This document shows positions 36,983 to 50,856 of a stretch of 64,000 bases of DNA, one piece after another (positions within the stretch are counted from its first letter, which is position 1; each line of letters starts with the position of its first letter). Source of the stretch: Stromatinia cepivora (taxonomy: Eukaryota; Ascomycota; Leotiomycetes; Helotiales; Sclerotiniaceae). A program made the position numbers and the translations under genes. The notes under the pieces were generated by a model, which did no database searches, was not told where the DNA came from, and worked only from the letters and a program-made list of their open reading frames with translations. The stretch is from positions 1,178,001 to 1,242,000 of the forward strand of contig RCTD01000003.1 of the NCBI GenBank assembly GCA_014898415.1, in the 5' to 3' direction.

Positions 36983-39900
36983 TTATCTACAATTCATTAC
37001 AAACATCTAATTATCTAATAATTTTCTAAATAATACTTCATTTTAATAATACCTTTTTAAATAAATCTTTACAAATATTATATTCCAAAAAAAAAAGATT
37101 TATTTTAATTTAATTGATAAAGATATAAATCTTTTTAGAAATATATTATCATTTTTATAATACAATAAACTCCATTTTCTATATATTCCGAATCTTCGAA
37201 AATTTATTCTAAGGAATCCTTTTCTTCTTTTCAATTATTTCAATAATCCTTTAAAGAAAATAAAAATATAGATTTGGATAATATTATTATTGAAAAAAAG
37301 AAGATTGATAAAGAAAAAATTTTAATATATAAAATCAATATTTTCAATAATTCAATTGTTTTTTTTATTCATTATTACAATTACAAAATCTTTATATAAT
37401 AATTATAAATTTGAAAAAGAAGAATCGATAATTGAAAATTATAATGATAATAAATTCTACAATAGTATAATCTTTTTCTGAATTTCAAATAATATTAATA
37501 TAGATATCCAGATCAATAATAATATCTGGGACTCCCTTTATTCCTTTAATTAAAGATCAAGGATCTTCACCTAAACAAATCCGAAGATTCTAAAATTAAA
37601 AGAAGAAAACTTTGATTAAACGATTTGATTATCCGGGGCCCTTCAATAATTCTCCTTTTCCTTTAAAAAATGATAATCTATATAATAATTATGAATTCTT
37701 TTATTCAAGAAATTGATTTAATCGATTTAGATTATATTTCTATATTAATTATAATTTATATTAAGATATATATATACTAAAACCTATAAATTTTATTATT
37801 AAATTTAATAATAATATTAAGTCTAAAACTAATTTATAGTAATTATTGATTATAGAATAATTCGAATTATATAATATATCATTTAAAAATGAAATATAAT
37901 ATTATATATATATATAATCAACCAAATTAAATCAGAAGTACAAATACATTATCATACTCTTTATATACAAATACTTTGATTTATTATATTCGAATTGATC
38001 GAATAGTTTACAACGATCTATCGGAATCCAATTGAAATCAATGATATTCATTTTCAATACAAAATATAGATTATACTTAATACAATTCGATATAATAACT
38101 TTCTAAAATAATATAGGAAATTCAAATTATTTATTATCTAAACAAAAATTATTAATAATAAAATCCTATTCAAGGATTTCGAATAAAAGATTTCCGATTT
38201 TTTTTTACGAATAATAATAATATTTATCAAAGATTATAAAACTACAAAAAAACTTATAAATATATTTATTAAAATAAATCAAAATGAAATTTCATTACAA
38301 AAACGAAATCGATATTGTATTAAACAAAATATCCTTATAATTATTTATAAATCGAATAATTATTATAAATCCCTTATAATCCTTTCAGAACTTTAATAAA
38401 TTCAATTTTGGAACCTTTATATTCCCGAAATCGTTTCTATTTTGGAATACTTTTTTTAAATATATAAACTCTATTATATTCAATAATTATTCAAATTTCA
38501 AATATTCATTATTTTCTTCTTTTTTTAAAGCAATATATATATTAATACTTTATATTAATAATTTCAATAAAATCAAGATAATACAAAAAGAAACAAAAAA
38601 ATTCAAAGAATATCAAAATATTGAAGAAGATTTCAATCTAAAAACTTCAATTAAAATTATATAAAATACCTGTTTAAAAAAAGAAAAATATTTAAAATCA
38701 AATATTTAAATTTTATCTTCATTTTAAACATTATACAGAATATAAGATTTCTTGATTTAACAAAATTTATAAAAGAAAAAGCATTCATTTTTCCTTACAA
38801 TTTTTCGAAAAATAATTATATTTATTAATCAAAAACATTTATTGATTTTAAAACAAATGAATTCGTTTTCATTAATACTATACTTTTTATTTATTTATTT
38901 CTTATATTTAAATCAAGAATTATACCATTTGAAATTTCAATTAAAATCAAAGAATATAATAATATACAAGACCATATTATTACCTATTTCATATTCTTTA
39001 ATTTAATAATTAATAATTATAAATAATCTTTTATCCCTTTTTTTATTATTGAATTAAAAAATTATATTATTATTTTAAATAGATTTTGATTATTAAAGAT
39101 TCAAATAAAATTTGATTACTTTAATCGATATTTCGAATAATTTAAAAAAAGATTCTATATTATCTTTTATTCGAATAATCTTTTTATTACTCAATTATCC
39201 TTTTATAAACAAAAATTCAATCAATTAATTCAATAAAATATTGATCGATAAAATAACGAATTTAAAGAATATTAAAATCGAAAAGATTTATAATTAAACA
39301 GATCAATTACAATTGATAATATACAATAAGAATTTTCAAATACAAATATAATACAAATTCTTATTGAAAAGAAAAAAATCCTAATTACCTTCAAATTCAA
39401 TTTATTTACTTCCTTATTAATTATATTATTATTATATATCTATAAATGCTTCCCTTATATATTATCCGAAATCCTTGATCTATATATATTCAAATCTAAT
39501 AAATTCCAATTAGAATACAAAAGAAATAAATAACTTAAACTCTTTATTATTATTTTGAAAAAACTCGATAATATAATAAACTTTCGATAAAATAAACAAT
39601 ATATAAAAAAAAGAATATTAATTATCCTAATCGAATTTAAGAATATAAAAGTTCGAAAGAAACTTGATCGAATATTAACCGAAATCGATTCAAAATCCGA
39701 AATACTATTTGAATATCAATAATACCATCGAATTTTTTTCAAATGTAAATCAAATATTTTATCTTTTAATCAACCTTATAATTATAAAATCATATTGAAA
39801 AACAAAGGAAAAAAAGTTTTATAATATAATCCATTTTATAAAATATCCTTAAAATAATTAGAAATCATTAAAGAATATATTATAAATAATCTCAACAAAG

Positions 39901-40408
39901 ATTTTATTGAATCCAATTAAGCCCTTTATATTATATCTATTTTATTTATTAGAAAATCTAATAATAATCTAAAATTCTATATAAACTTTAGATTATTGAA
40001 TTCTTTAATATATAAAGATCAATATCCTCTTCTTTTAATTAACAAAATATTTTCTTAGTTTTTCAATATTAAGATTTTTACTAAATTTGATATTCATCAA
40101 GTTTTCTATTATATAAAAATGAATTCTATTTCGGAAAAGTATATTACCTTTCAAATTCAATATAAATTATATAAATACAAAATTGTATTATTTGAATTAA
40201 TAAATAATCCTATAATTTATTAATATTATATAAATAATATTCTATTTAATTATTTAGATATCTTTTGTACTATATACCTCAACAATATTTTGATTTACTT
40301 TGAAAACGAAAAAAAACATTAAATTTATATTAAATTAATTCTTAAATAATTAAAAGTTATTGATCTATAAACGAATCTTAAAAAATACAAATTCAATATT
40401 ATATATAT

Positions 40409-40574
40409 TGTTGGAAATGAGGCCATCATAGGATTAGAATTGAGGTCACGTAATCATAATAGTGTATAGACTATATTTGGGGATAACTTCAATTCTATTT
40501 CTATTAGAATTAAAGATCCTTAGTTCAATCTATATAATTAACAATATTACTACTTTCTATATCAAAAGTTAATA
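40409..40574 (+). repeat. 5' LTR of Copia-1 (166 bp)
   Basis: Begins TGTTGGAAATGAGG and ends AAAGTTAATA. The partner at 47890 has equal length; the roughly 25 differences I count by eye are all transitions. Confidence 0.95.
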
Positions 40575-40583
40575 GGTTATGAG
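40575..40583 (+). other. Copia-1 primer binding site, initiator-tRNA-Met half-molecule type
   Basis: GGTTATGAG follows the 5' LTR directly. It is complementary to CTCATAACC, the anticodon arm of initiator tRNA-Met, the site used by Drosophila copia-type half-tRNA priming. In Copia-2 the same place reads AATTATAAG, the mutated form. Confidence 0.7.
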
Positions 40584-42712
40584 TTTGGTTGTATAGTAGT
40601 AATTAGAAAGCAAAGCAAATCGAGAAAGGATTAGTATAGTTAGTAGGGGTGAAATAGAAATGAAAATCAGAGTTTTTATATAATATCATTAAAACAGAGT
40701 TGAAATATAATAATACAGTTTATAATTCATAATATTACAGGCCAGAATGGAGAGCAATTTGTATAATATCGATACAGAATTATAATAGAAGCGAAGAGCA
40801 AGTTTGTATAATTATAAGAAAACATATTATAATATAATTTTACGAATTTTCTTATTATTTTATTTTTATATTTCTTTATTATCTCGAATTTATTTGTTGT
40901 ACATTTTTTAAGATCGTTTTAAAAACCTAAAAACTATCTTCGATATCTATCAAATAATAAGAAACCTTTACAATATCAGAATCAAATAACTTTTCGAACC
41001 TTGATTAAAACAACTATAAGCAATGGTTCAAACAAACGAAGATACAATTGAAAGGGAAAGGATGGTTTTATATAATTGATTAAATATTAGATGAATATAT
41101 ATAGATTGTAAGATCCAATATAGTATTTATTTATGAGATCAATAATTGTGTATATTATAATATTGAGTTGAAATTGGAATATTTAAAGGACGAAGTGAAT
41201 GTATTATTGTATATTTATATAACACTCAATGATGATGATGAAGTTTTTATTGATGAATATTTAATAGTATATATATTTTGGAAATATTTTAAATCGAAAT
41301 ATATTAGAGTTAGTGTAATCATAATTAATATATATATGACGATGATCCAGAACTTCAAATTTCAATCTGATATTTATTCTGATATAATCATTATCGAAAT
41401 TTGAAATAAATTGAAAAAGTATAGAAGGAAATTAGGGATTATAAACAAAAGCTATCGATCAATATATCAAGATATTATCTTGTTTTTGGTTTTAATATAT
41501 AATCTTTTAATCGATTATCAAGGAGTAATAGATATATTGGATATCCAAACCAATCTTAATATTGATGATAAGATCAAGTATTTGTAGATTAAAGAATTTT
41601 ATTTTAAAGATAAATCAAAGTAAATATAAATTGTAAAAAGATCTAGATATACTTTTCGATATCAAGAATCAGATTTCGAGATCCTAAATAATATTTGTGA
41701 TTTGTATTAAAAGAAAGATTATTATATATGAGATTGTTTATATTTAATACAAATTAATAAACTTTTTCGTAATTATCTTTATTATCAAAAGAGAAGGGGA
41801 TTATTGAATCCAAAGAAGATTTATTTCAACAAAAAAGATCAAGTATATTTTATTAATAATATTTTTAAATCAAATTCCGATATTAAGGATATAATAAAGA
41901 AAGATTATAATTTGATAAAAGAGATTATTAATAAAACTTTCTTTAGTAAATGATATACCAATATAGATATTTCTTTATATATATCTGATTAATCTTTATT
42001 ATTTAAATCAATAAACCTTATTGTCAAACGAAGGATAAAGGTTGATGAGGAAATGATGTATTATCATTATTAGAATTTAGTGGATATAATATACAAAGAT
42101 GATTCTAAAATACTATTTTCAAATATATTATATATATCAAAATTAGAAATAAACTTGTTATCAGAAAAAAGGATCTGCGAAATAGAATTGTAAAGGGAAT
42201 TCAACTTTTGTTATATATATTTCAAAAAGGATAATAAAAAAATTATCTGTATTAGAATACAAAACGGAATATATATGGTTTTATATATAATTAAAGGATA
42301 CAAGGATACAACTCTCTATTCAAGTGTATATCAAAATGATTAAGAAAAAGGCTTTTTTAAAAAGATAATCGATGGCATTAAAGGTACCAATAACGAATTA
42401 ACATTCAAAAAAAAAAAGAGATATCTATTATAGCATCAAAGATTCAATCATTTAGGTTTAGATAAGATCAAGAATCTATACAAGGTATTTAATATAACCA
42501 AACCAATAAAGGTCCCAATTGAATTAGATATCTACGAAATGTATATACTCACCAAAATGATCAATTGTATTCCGAAGTAATTGAATCTACACAAATCAAA
42601 GAGATTCGAATTTATATATTTCGATATTATAGGATCATTTCCAAAATCGATTCGAGGAAATCGTTATTTCATATTGATCATTGATAATTGTACAAGAATA
42701 AATTGGATCATA

Positions 42713-42740
42713 ACCGATTTCCCTACATCGTGCACGCCCC
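42713..42740 (+). repeat. left terminal inverted repeat of the Pogo element
   Basis: The stretch opens ACCGATTTCCCTACATC and continues to a GCACGCCCC end. It pairs with the right end at 44852-44879 and is less AT-rich than its surroundings. Confidence 0.92.
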
Positions 42741-44851
42741 TCATATTCCTATTACGATTACTTCAAAATTCGATATTAATTATAAATTATAAGATATAAA
42801 ATTACAATTCTTTTTGAACAATAAAGAGATATAATATTATCCTATAGAATTAAAAAACCTTTACATTTTCAATTTCGACGAAACCTTGATATATCGCTTA
42901 GCCTTTGAATACAATACTCTTTTTTTTCCTTCCATTATTGATTTATCAATCTTTATAACGTTGTAATCCTTTATAACTTCTTGGGATATTAAATCTATAA
43001 TAGGAAAACGTTTTTGAATTATTTGTACTTTTTTAATAAAAGATATTAGTGATTTCCGAGCTCTTTTTATCCCCTTTTTGGTATTATATACAATTTGATG
43101 ATCGATTTTTCTTTATACTATCCTTTTTTTAATCGTTCTATTCTTTTATTTCTTTTTAATTTTCTTTTTTGTTTTTTTTTGTTTTTTAGTTTCCTTTTCC
43201 TATTCAATAGTTAATACTTTCATCGATTAATAGATTTCAACTTTTTCGATTTATAAAAAGGAATATAAAAAAGTATCTTTACCTTTCTCCCCTATTAAAT
43301 TTAAATATTTAAAATAGATTCTTTTTTTTTTTTAATCTTTAAAACTTTTTTTAAATCTTTTGCTTTATATAATTAAATATTAGTATTAATTGTATACATA
43401 AATATAGTTTTAAAAAACTTCTGAATGATATCAGGATCCTATTTGAGGCGAAATTTTAATTTGAGATAACAAAGAGTTTTAATTGTATATAATATCTTTA
43501 TTTTATTCCCTATAAATTGTATTGATATAAATAGTATAAGGGCTTGTTTTGATTCGATATTGCGAATAGTAATATTCTTATTTATAAGATAAATGCCGGC
43601 TTTTTCGAAAGATTTCAGGATATTATGAATAATAGTAGATTGAATCCAAACAACCTTAAATATCATCCAAAAATTATATTTCGATATTTTAATAATATCT
43701 TTGCTTTTATATATTAGATTATTGAATTTTATATCATAATTCATTAAAAAGGGAAGGAAATAGTCTATATTAAGAAATTAAAGTCGATATATAGAATAGA
43801 GGGGGAGAATCAATAAAATGATTTTCAACTCGTTATATTTCGATATAAATTCTATATTCATATAATTAGAATAATTATCTACAATCAATAAATAATATCC
43901 TTTCTTTATTTTTGAACGAGTATAATATTGAAAATTTTTATTAAATCAAATAAAACCGAATATATTCAATGATCATTTATTGCTTGAAGCTCCAAAATAA
44001 ACCTAATCTTTTATTTCTATTTCATTAATCTATATATCCTATAAATCTCCAGATTCCTCTTTATAAATTAAAGTAAATGGAATAACTATATTATTGATAT
44101 ATATATATACTAAAAGAATAATAAACTCTTTTAATCCATTTTGCCTAACTTTTATAGCTTTATTATAATTATATACATTAACATTCATTATCCTCTTCAT
44201 AATCCTTTCTAGATCAATTATAAAGCCTTTCTCATCCCAATTGTATATATTCTTAAATAATATATTATATTTTGTAGTTATTTTTATCAATTAAATGAAA
44301 AAAAGAGGGATATTAGTATAATTCTTTTAAATAATAAAATTCAATAATAATATAAAATAATTCAAACCAAATTATAAAAATACTTAAATATAGCAATATT
44401 ATTAACTTTTATATACAAATTATCAATATATCGGAGATATCGATTTTGAAGATGTATTTTATACCTTTTCACGAAATTTGCCGTTCAATTCTTCTTTAAA
44501 AAGTAATTTATGATTTCTTCTATAAGGTTTTTGATTATACAGCTTATAAGGAATATAAATCTTTATATCAATTTATTAATTTGATCGATTAAAACCTTTT
44601 CTTATTTTTTTGAAAAAGATTAATAAATTTCAATATATACAATATTACAAAAAATAGTTTTGTCTTTATAACACCAAAAAAACATTGAACAATTGATTTT
44701 GAAGAAATTTGTTATTTAAATATATTTAAAATACTCTTCCCCTTTAATTTAAACTAATATAAATTTTATACAGATCTTTGAAAATATATCATCGCTATAT
44801 CCGTTTATAATGATTAATATTTTATAAAATTAAAAGTGCGTGCAAGATATG

Positions 44852-44879
44852 GGGTCGTGCATGATATAGGGAAATCGGT
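44852..44879 (-). repeat. right terminal inverted repeat of the Pogo element
   Basis: Read on the minus strand it starts ACCGATTTCCCTATATC, matching the left end except for transitions and one other change. Confidence 0.92.
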
Positions 44880-47800
44880 TACCATTTAAACAAAAAAATG
44901 ATATAATTCAAACATTGAAAACTTAGAAAAAGAAGATGAAATTGATTACTGGAAAAAAGATCATTACAATTAGAATTGACAACGCACCAGAACTTTTACA
45001 AATTATTCGTAAATAATCATTAGGTATACAATTCGAAATTATAATAATTACTTTCTTATATCAAAACGAACCCATAAAACAGAATATAAGAATTACAAAG
45101 GTAGATATAAAAACAATACTAAAAAAAGCTGGATTACTATTAAAGTTTTGGAATAAAATTGTAAAGCATAATATCTATATCAGAAATCGTATTAATATTG
45201 ATCTTAATATAAACGGAATAAATCGATCCCCTATAGAAACTTTTATAGATACAATATCAGATATAAAGATATACAAAATCTAGAAAAACAAATATTACAC
45301 TTATATCAATCCCAAGATTATTCCGAAAAAATAAAGATATAACAAATTGCGGAATATTTCGAGAATTGGTATATTTCTAGGATACTCAAAAATTACAAAC
45401 AAATATATCAAAATGTATTCTTCAAAATTAGATTATATATTTCGATCAAATAGAATAATCATAGATGAATTTTATCAAGAAGGAGATTTGGATTTTAAAT
45501 TAAGAAATTATGAATCAGGTTTATAAGAAACAAAGAATATAAAATTAGATCGAAAACCTTGTAGTAAATCGGTAGCAAATAAGACACCTTCTCTATTCTC
45601 AATATCAAATACGATATCTATATCATTTTCATTTCAAGTATTCTTTTTAGTAGATATTATATCGAGTTTAATAATTGTATCAAATACTTTAATTGTCGAA
45701 TTGAAATCAGATAAATTAGATATATCAATATCAATATACAATAAAGATAAAGATAACAATATTTAGAAAACAAATCAAGAATCTTTTTTCAAGGATACTT
45801 TAGATATCGAATCTATCATTCTAGAGGTTCCAATTCAAAAATCAATTTCTATAGATCCTGAATCTGTATTAAAAGCAAAATTTAAGATTGTTTTAAATTT
45901 TATTGATAAATTCATTTTAGTAGGATCAGAAAACAAAATAAATCTATAATCATTTGAAATTGAACAAAAGGATATAATGAACCTTGAAAATGAATCTTTA
46001 AAATATTTAATACGAAAACGAAAAAAAGATATAAAACAAAATCCTGAAGAAAAACAGGAAAACAAAATTATAAGAATATTGATTATGATATTTATATAAA
46101 TCAAAACTCAAGAAAGTATAAAATATATTATAATTATAATCCCAATTATTTACAAAATGAATCTTTATATCAAAGATAAAATCGTTTCAGATTTTATAAT
46201 TTCGTTGATAAATATAAACAATATAAAAGATATAATATATCCAATTGAAGAAGTTTTAGAAATCAAAATATCAAAAACTTATAAGGAAACAATATTGGAT
46301 CGAGAATACTTTGAAAAATGAAAGGAAGCTATCCAAAAGGAAATTATATCTTTGATTCAAAATAATATTTGGGAAAAATATATACTTTATAAAAAAAGTA
46401 ATCTAGTTTCAATGAAATAGATATTTATAATTAAAACCAAGGATAACAAAATAAAACGATTCAAAGCAAAATTAATAGTTCGAAAATTCAATTAGATACT
46501 AAAAAAAGATTACAACGAAATATTTGTATCAACAATAAAGCTAGATATATTCAAACTATTCTTAATTATTATTATAAAGGAAAATTTGGAATACTTACAT
46601 TTCGATATCAAAAACGCCTTTACTAAATCATATTTAAAGAAAAAGATCTATCTCGAATCATCCCAAAATATCAAAATCGAAAAAGGATATATACTATAAG
46701 CTCTATAAAATCTATATAATTTAAAACAAACTAAAAAGAACTGAAATTTACTATTAAAGAAAAAACTTTTAGATATAGATTTTATACAAAGTTTGGCAAA
46801 TCCATATCTATATATATTCAAAGACTATAATATAATATTACTAATATATATCGACGATATCGTTATTGCATTATATACATTATTACAAATCATTTGATTC
46901 GATAAAAAACTATTGATTCATTTTAATACTAAGAATTTAAAGGAGATTAATAAAATCCTAAATATTAAAATCATTTATAATAGAAAAATATATACATTAA
47001 TTATAAACCAAAAAGAATATTTCAATATTATATTAACCAAATATAATATTATATATAAATAATACTAAATCAAGAAACTACCAATAATAAATTATATCTA
47101 TCTTTGATTAACAATTGATAACAATGAATTAATAGATATAAACAAATATCAATAACAAATAGAAAGTATAATTTATCCAATAATATATATTCGATCAGAT
47201 ATAACATTCTCAATTAAAAGATTTTCACAATTTATAACAAAACCAACAAAACATCATATTATAACTTTGAAGAATCTGATACAATATCTACAATCAACAA
47301 TCAAACAAAAGTTATAATTCGGACCAAAAAAAATACAATCTAATATTTACAAAAAATACAATATACCTAATAATACAATAAAGATATATACAAATACAGA
47401 TTGAATTAATAACAAATATAACCGAAAAAGTATTTCAAAAAAAATTGTGATATTTTATAAAAGCCCTATATTATAGATTAACAAAAAACAAATATTTATA
47501 ATTACCTTTAATACAAAATCAGAATATATTACAATAACAATATTCATTAAACAAAAAAGATAGATTACACAAATACTCAAAGATTTATTCAGATCAAATT
47601 ATATTAAAAAAAACAGAAATACAATTCAAATATTTGATAACAATCAAAATACTTTAGCTTTAATTAAAAACCTATATTTACACAAACAATCTAAATATAT
47701 AAATATCAATTATTACTTCATCAAGAATTTGATAGAAAAAAAGAAAATCACTACTAATTATATCAATATATACAATATAATTGCCGACAGAATAACGAAG

Positions 47801-47889
47801 CTTTATACAAAAATTGCTTTCGAAAAATTCAAAAAAATATTAGGATTAATAATCTAAAAGGATCGAATAGGATATCCTTAATAAAGGAA

Positions 47890-48055
47890 TATTGGAAATG
47901 AAACCATCATAGAATTAGAATTGAAATCATATAATCATAATAATATACAAACCATACTTGGGGATAACTTCAATTCTACTTCTACTAGAATTAAAGATCC
48001 TTAATTCAACCTATATAATCAACAATACTACTACTTCCTGCACCAAAAGTTAACA
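47890..48055 (+). repeat. 3' LTR of Copia-1 (166 bp)
   Basis: Begins TATTGGAAATGAAACC (the first TG changed to TA) and ends AAAGTTAACA, followed by target duplication TATAT. It keeps C where the 5' LTR has T, and has A where the 5' LTR has G. Confidence 0.95.
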
Positions 48056-49535
48056 TATATCAAATATTTAAGCTTTATTATTTTTATTAAAAAAATAAAA
48101 ATAGATTTTGAAAAGATTAAAATAATTAAGAATTGAATCTTTTTAATAATAATAAAAAGAATTCAATTATTCTTTGATTTTTATAATTTTTATTAATAAT
48201 TTATTAAAGATTATAATATAACAATAAAATCTTTTAATAAATTTATTAAAATAAATATTAAATTTATATTCAACAAAATATACCAAAATATATTCAATAT
48301 TTTAAAGAAAAAGTTTATTTTCATTTTATTCTTATAATATTATAATTACCAATTCCTTTATATATTCAAAATAAATATTTCTAATAAAATAATTATTAAT
48401 ATATTATTATAATAATATAATGAAGATTAATTATCCATAATTTATTTCTCCAAAACCATAATTATACCGAATTAAATTATGAAATTCATGATAAAGAAAT
48501 ACTATCAATCATTCGATCTTTTAATCATTGAAAAACAGAATTTATCAATTCTCCGTATAAAATTAAGATTTATATCAATCATAAAATCTTCAAATATTTT
48601 ATAACTACTAAAACCTTCAATATTTGACAAATTTGCTAAATAAAAGTATTAATTAACTATAATTTCATTATTATATATCATTTTAAAAAGAATAATTCTT
48701 TTATCAATACTTTAATTCATCAAATTGATGAATTGGATTTCCAGAATTATACTAAAAAAAAGAATTGCCTTTAACAATTTATTAAAGATAATCAAATTGA
48801 TATTAAAATCATAAAAGAAATTTTATAAAAACATTATTCAAACGAATCAATGACTATTAATATCAATTTGAATGAAATCATTCTTTGATTCAATTTAATT
48901 AATTGTATTATTAAAGTAAATAAAACTATAGATAGTTTATTAATATTCAGAATATAAATTATCAAAAATTACAAATATATATTACTTCAAAATAATCTTT
49001 TGCTTTACAATAATTATTTGATAGTATTTAATATCAATAACCTTCGAATTTATCTAATTTATGAAATCCATAATTTCGTTTCTGTTGTTCATTTTGATAT
49101 AAATAAAACCTATTTTTTATTATTTCAATAATATTATTGATTTAAAATATATAATACTATAATCAAATATATATATAATTATTATACTTACAAATATAAT
49201 TCTGTTTTATACAATCATATCTCCAATTTATTATATCCATTTCCGATTTTTATTCGAATATAACAATATATCATTATAAATTATTATAACTTTAATAAAA
49301 ATAAATATAGATTTAATAATATCTTAATCATTATTAATCGATTTACAAAACAAACTATCTTTATATTTTATTATAAATCAATCGATATTCGAATTTAAAT
49401 ATAATTATATTTTTATTATATATATCGATATTATAATTCTTTTAAGATTATAATATCGGATTGTAGCTTTCAATTCATATTACAGTTCTAAAAAGAATTC
49501 AATTAAATCTTAATACTTTTTATTTTGATATTTTG

Positions 49536-49817
49536 TGTGACGCACAAGAGCCGTAGTAGAGCTGAATAAACAGGGTCAATTATGTTCCTTAGAATCTACA
49601 ACTGAAGAACTATAGCTTATAAGGAACGACTAAATATATATATACAAATACCCATTCATGAATTGCAGGGTTATATGTATACATTATTAGGATCACCATT
49701 TTATTATACTAAATTGTATAATTTGTAATACATATACATAGACGATCAATTTATTAATTGATATAAGAAATAAAGGATATTATATGATTAGTCTCCTATA
49801 ATTTACAATTTGTAATA
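49536..49817 (-). repeat. 3' LTR of Gypsy-2
   Basis: On the minus strand it starts TATTACAAATTG (original TGTCACGAATCG) and ends GTGCGTCACA. It has the same length class and order as the LTR at 36705-36982 but in reverse orientation. Confidence 0.85.
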
Positions 49818-49963
49818 TTAACCCCCCCCTTCGGAAAAGCTCGCCCTTAAGCGTTTTATTCCTTTATTTCATTGCTATTTCATCGAAAACCAAATTTTAT
49901 AAAGATTCATAAGCTCTAAATCAATTAAATTAATCATTTTAGTTGATTTAATAAATTTATTAG

Positions 49964-50245
49964 AAATTGATCAAATTGATCAAAATAATTGACCAAATTA
50001 ATCAAAATGATAAATAAATTGATCAAATTGATCAAATCGTTTATCAATTGATTAAATTAATATTGATTTGTATTCTCTTTAATATAGAGAATCTTTAAAA
50101 GGAAAAAGTTTTTTAAAAAAAAAAAGATTGAATTATAATATTGTGATAATGGATGGTTAATATAATCAATTCCGAAATCGATCAAATTAATCGATCGAAT
50201 TGATTAATTAATTAACCAAATCAATCAAATTAAACAAAATCGATA
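49964..50245 (+). repeat. cluster of TTGATCAA-type short repeats
   Basis: Many palindromic TTGATCAA / ATCAAATTGATC motifs are spaced irregularly within the 3' non-coding part of Gypsy-2. No unit of fixed length is evident. Confidence 0.6.
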
Positions 50246-50856
50246 GGGGTGATATTATATTTCGTTCTTATTATATTTAAACTTTTCTTTTGTATGATTT
50301 TTGAAATAATTATAAATATAAATTTTTGAAATATATTGTTTTTATATTGTCTTAATAATAACAACTCGTCTATTATATAAAGCTTGGACTATATATATAT
50401 ACAATTAAATTCCTTTGAATTTATATAGATTTTCGATCCTTTTATAATTATATATATATATATATATTATTATAAAATCATAATATTTAATCTACTAAAT
50501 TGAAGAACACTTTTTTTTGGTTTTATAAATGAATTATTATTTATATAATTATAATTATCCTTTTCGTTTTTATAAAGTTTTATTCAATCAATTAATCAAT
50601 TGAAAAGATCAGGTAATATTGGATTAATCAAATGAAAATTATACAAAAAGTATAATAATGTTTTAAAATCGAAAATAGGATATTAAATAAGATCAATATT
50701 ACTATTAAACTATAAAACTTTATATAATAGGGTTTTTTGTACTTTTTTTATTATTAGGATTTTCTTCATTTTCCATTTTGAATTATCAATTATATTAATA
50801 AACGAAAATGATTCGAGTATTTGATCAGGAAAAAGATTATTATATATCTTGTATAA

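Larger units (their letters stand above)
42713..44879 (-). mobile_element. Pogo/Fot1-type (Tc1-mariner superfamily) DNA transposon inserted in Copia-1
   Basis: 2167 bp flanked by TA (42711-42712 and 44880-44881). Terminal inverted repeats begin ACCGATTTCCCTA at both ends and run about 27 bp, with two transition differences and one other mismatch. The Copia-2 sister has the uninterrupted site, proving the boundaries. The transposase lies on the minus strand: the segment 44290-44039 holds NIYNWDEKGF, matching the first catalytic Asp region of Fot1-like DDE transposases, and later IYKEESGDL. The segment 43744-43439 matches the C-terminal part (WIQSTIIHNILKSFEKAGI). The frame between them is disrupted. 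It is non-autonomous now. Confidence 0.93.
40409..48055 (+). mobile_element. Copia-1: Ty1/Copia retrotransposon, RIP-mutated, carrying a Pogo insertion
   Basis: Flanked by 5-bp target duplications TATAT (40404-40408 and 48056-48060). Order: LTR, gag (about 41030-41760, readable MTMIQNFKFQSDI), protease (about 41950-42200), pre-integrase (HQRFNHLGLDKIKNLYKV, 42430-42490) and integrase (YFDIIGSFPKSIRGNRYFI at 42617, continuing after the Pogo insert to about 45500). Reverse transcriptase (about 46270-47000, FDIKNAFT and an intact YIDD) and RNase H (to 47870) follow, then the LTR. Integrase before RT defines Copia. Without the Pogo insert it measures 5478 bp. Many stops come from TGG-to-TGA/TAG and CAA/CAG-to-TAA/TAG changes. 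Confidence 0.95.
36705..49535 (+). mobile_element. Gypsy-1: degraded Ty3/Gypsy retrotransposon, split by Copia-1
   Basis: The plus-strand element begins with LTR 36705-36982. Reverse transcriptase is readable at about 39870-40408 (blocks ending IFTKFDIHQVF and YLNNILIYFEN; the active-site YLDD has become YLNN through G-to-A changes). It is interrupted by Copia-1 and resumes at 48056 within the KYLGF-type motif. RNase H follows at about 48430-48680 (ELNYEIHDKE-type string) and integrase at about 48960-49535 (zinc-finger H/C region, then IYRYY and FILQF.KEF). It stops inside the integrase core, where the LTR of Gypsy-2 begins. The 36983-39870 part should be gag and protease but is too degraded to read. 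Confidence 0.85.

Noticed and set aside
45835..46104. 89-codon minus-strand frame
   Set aside because: Antisense to the linker between integrase and RT of Copia-1.
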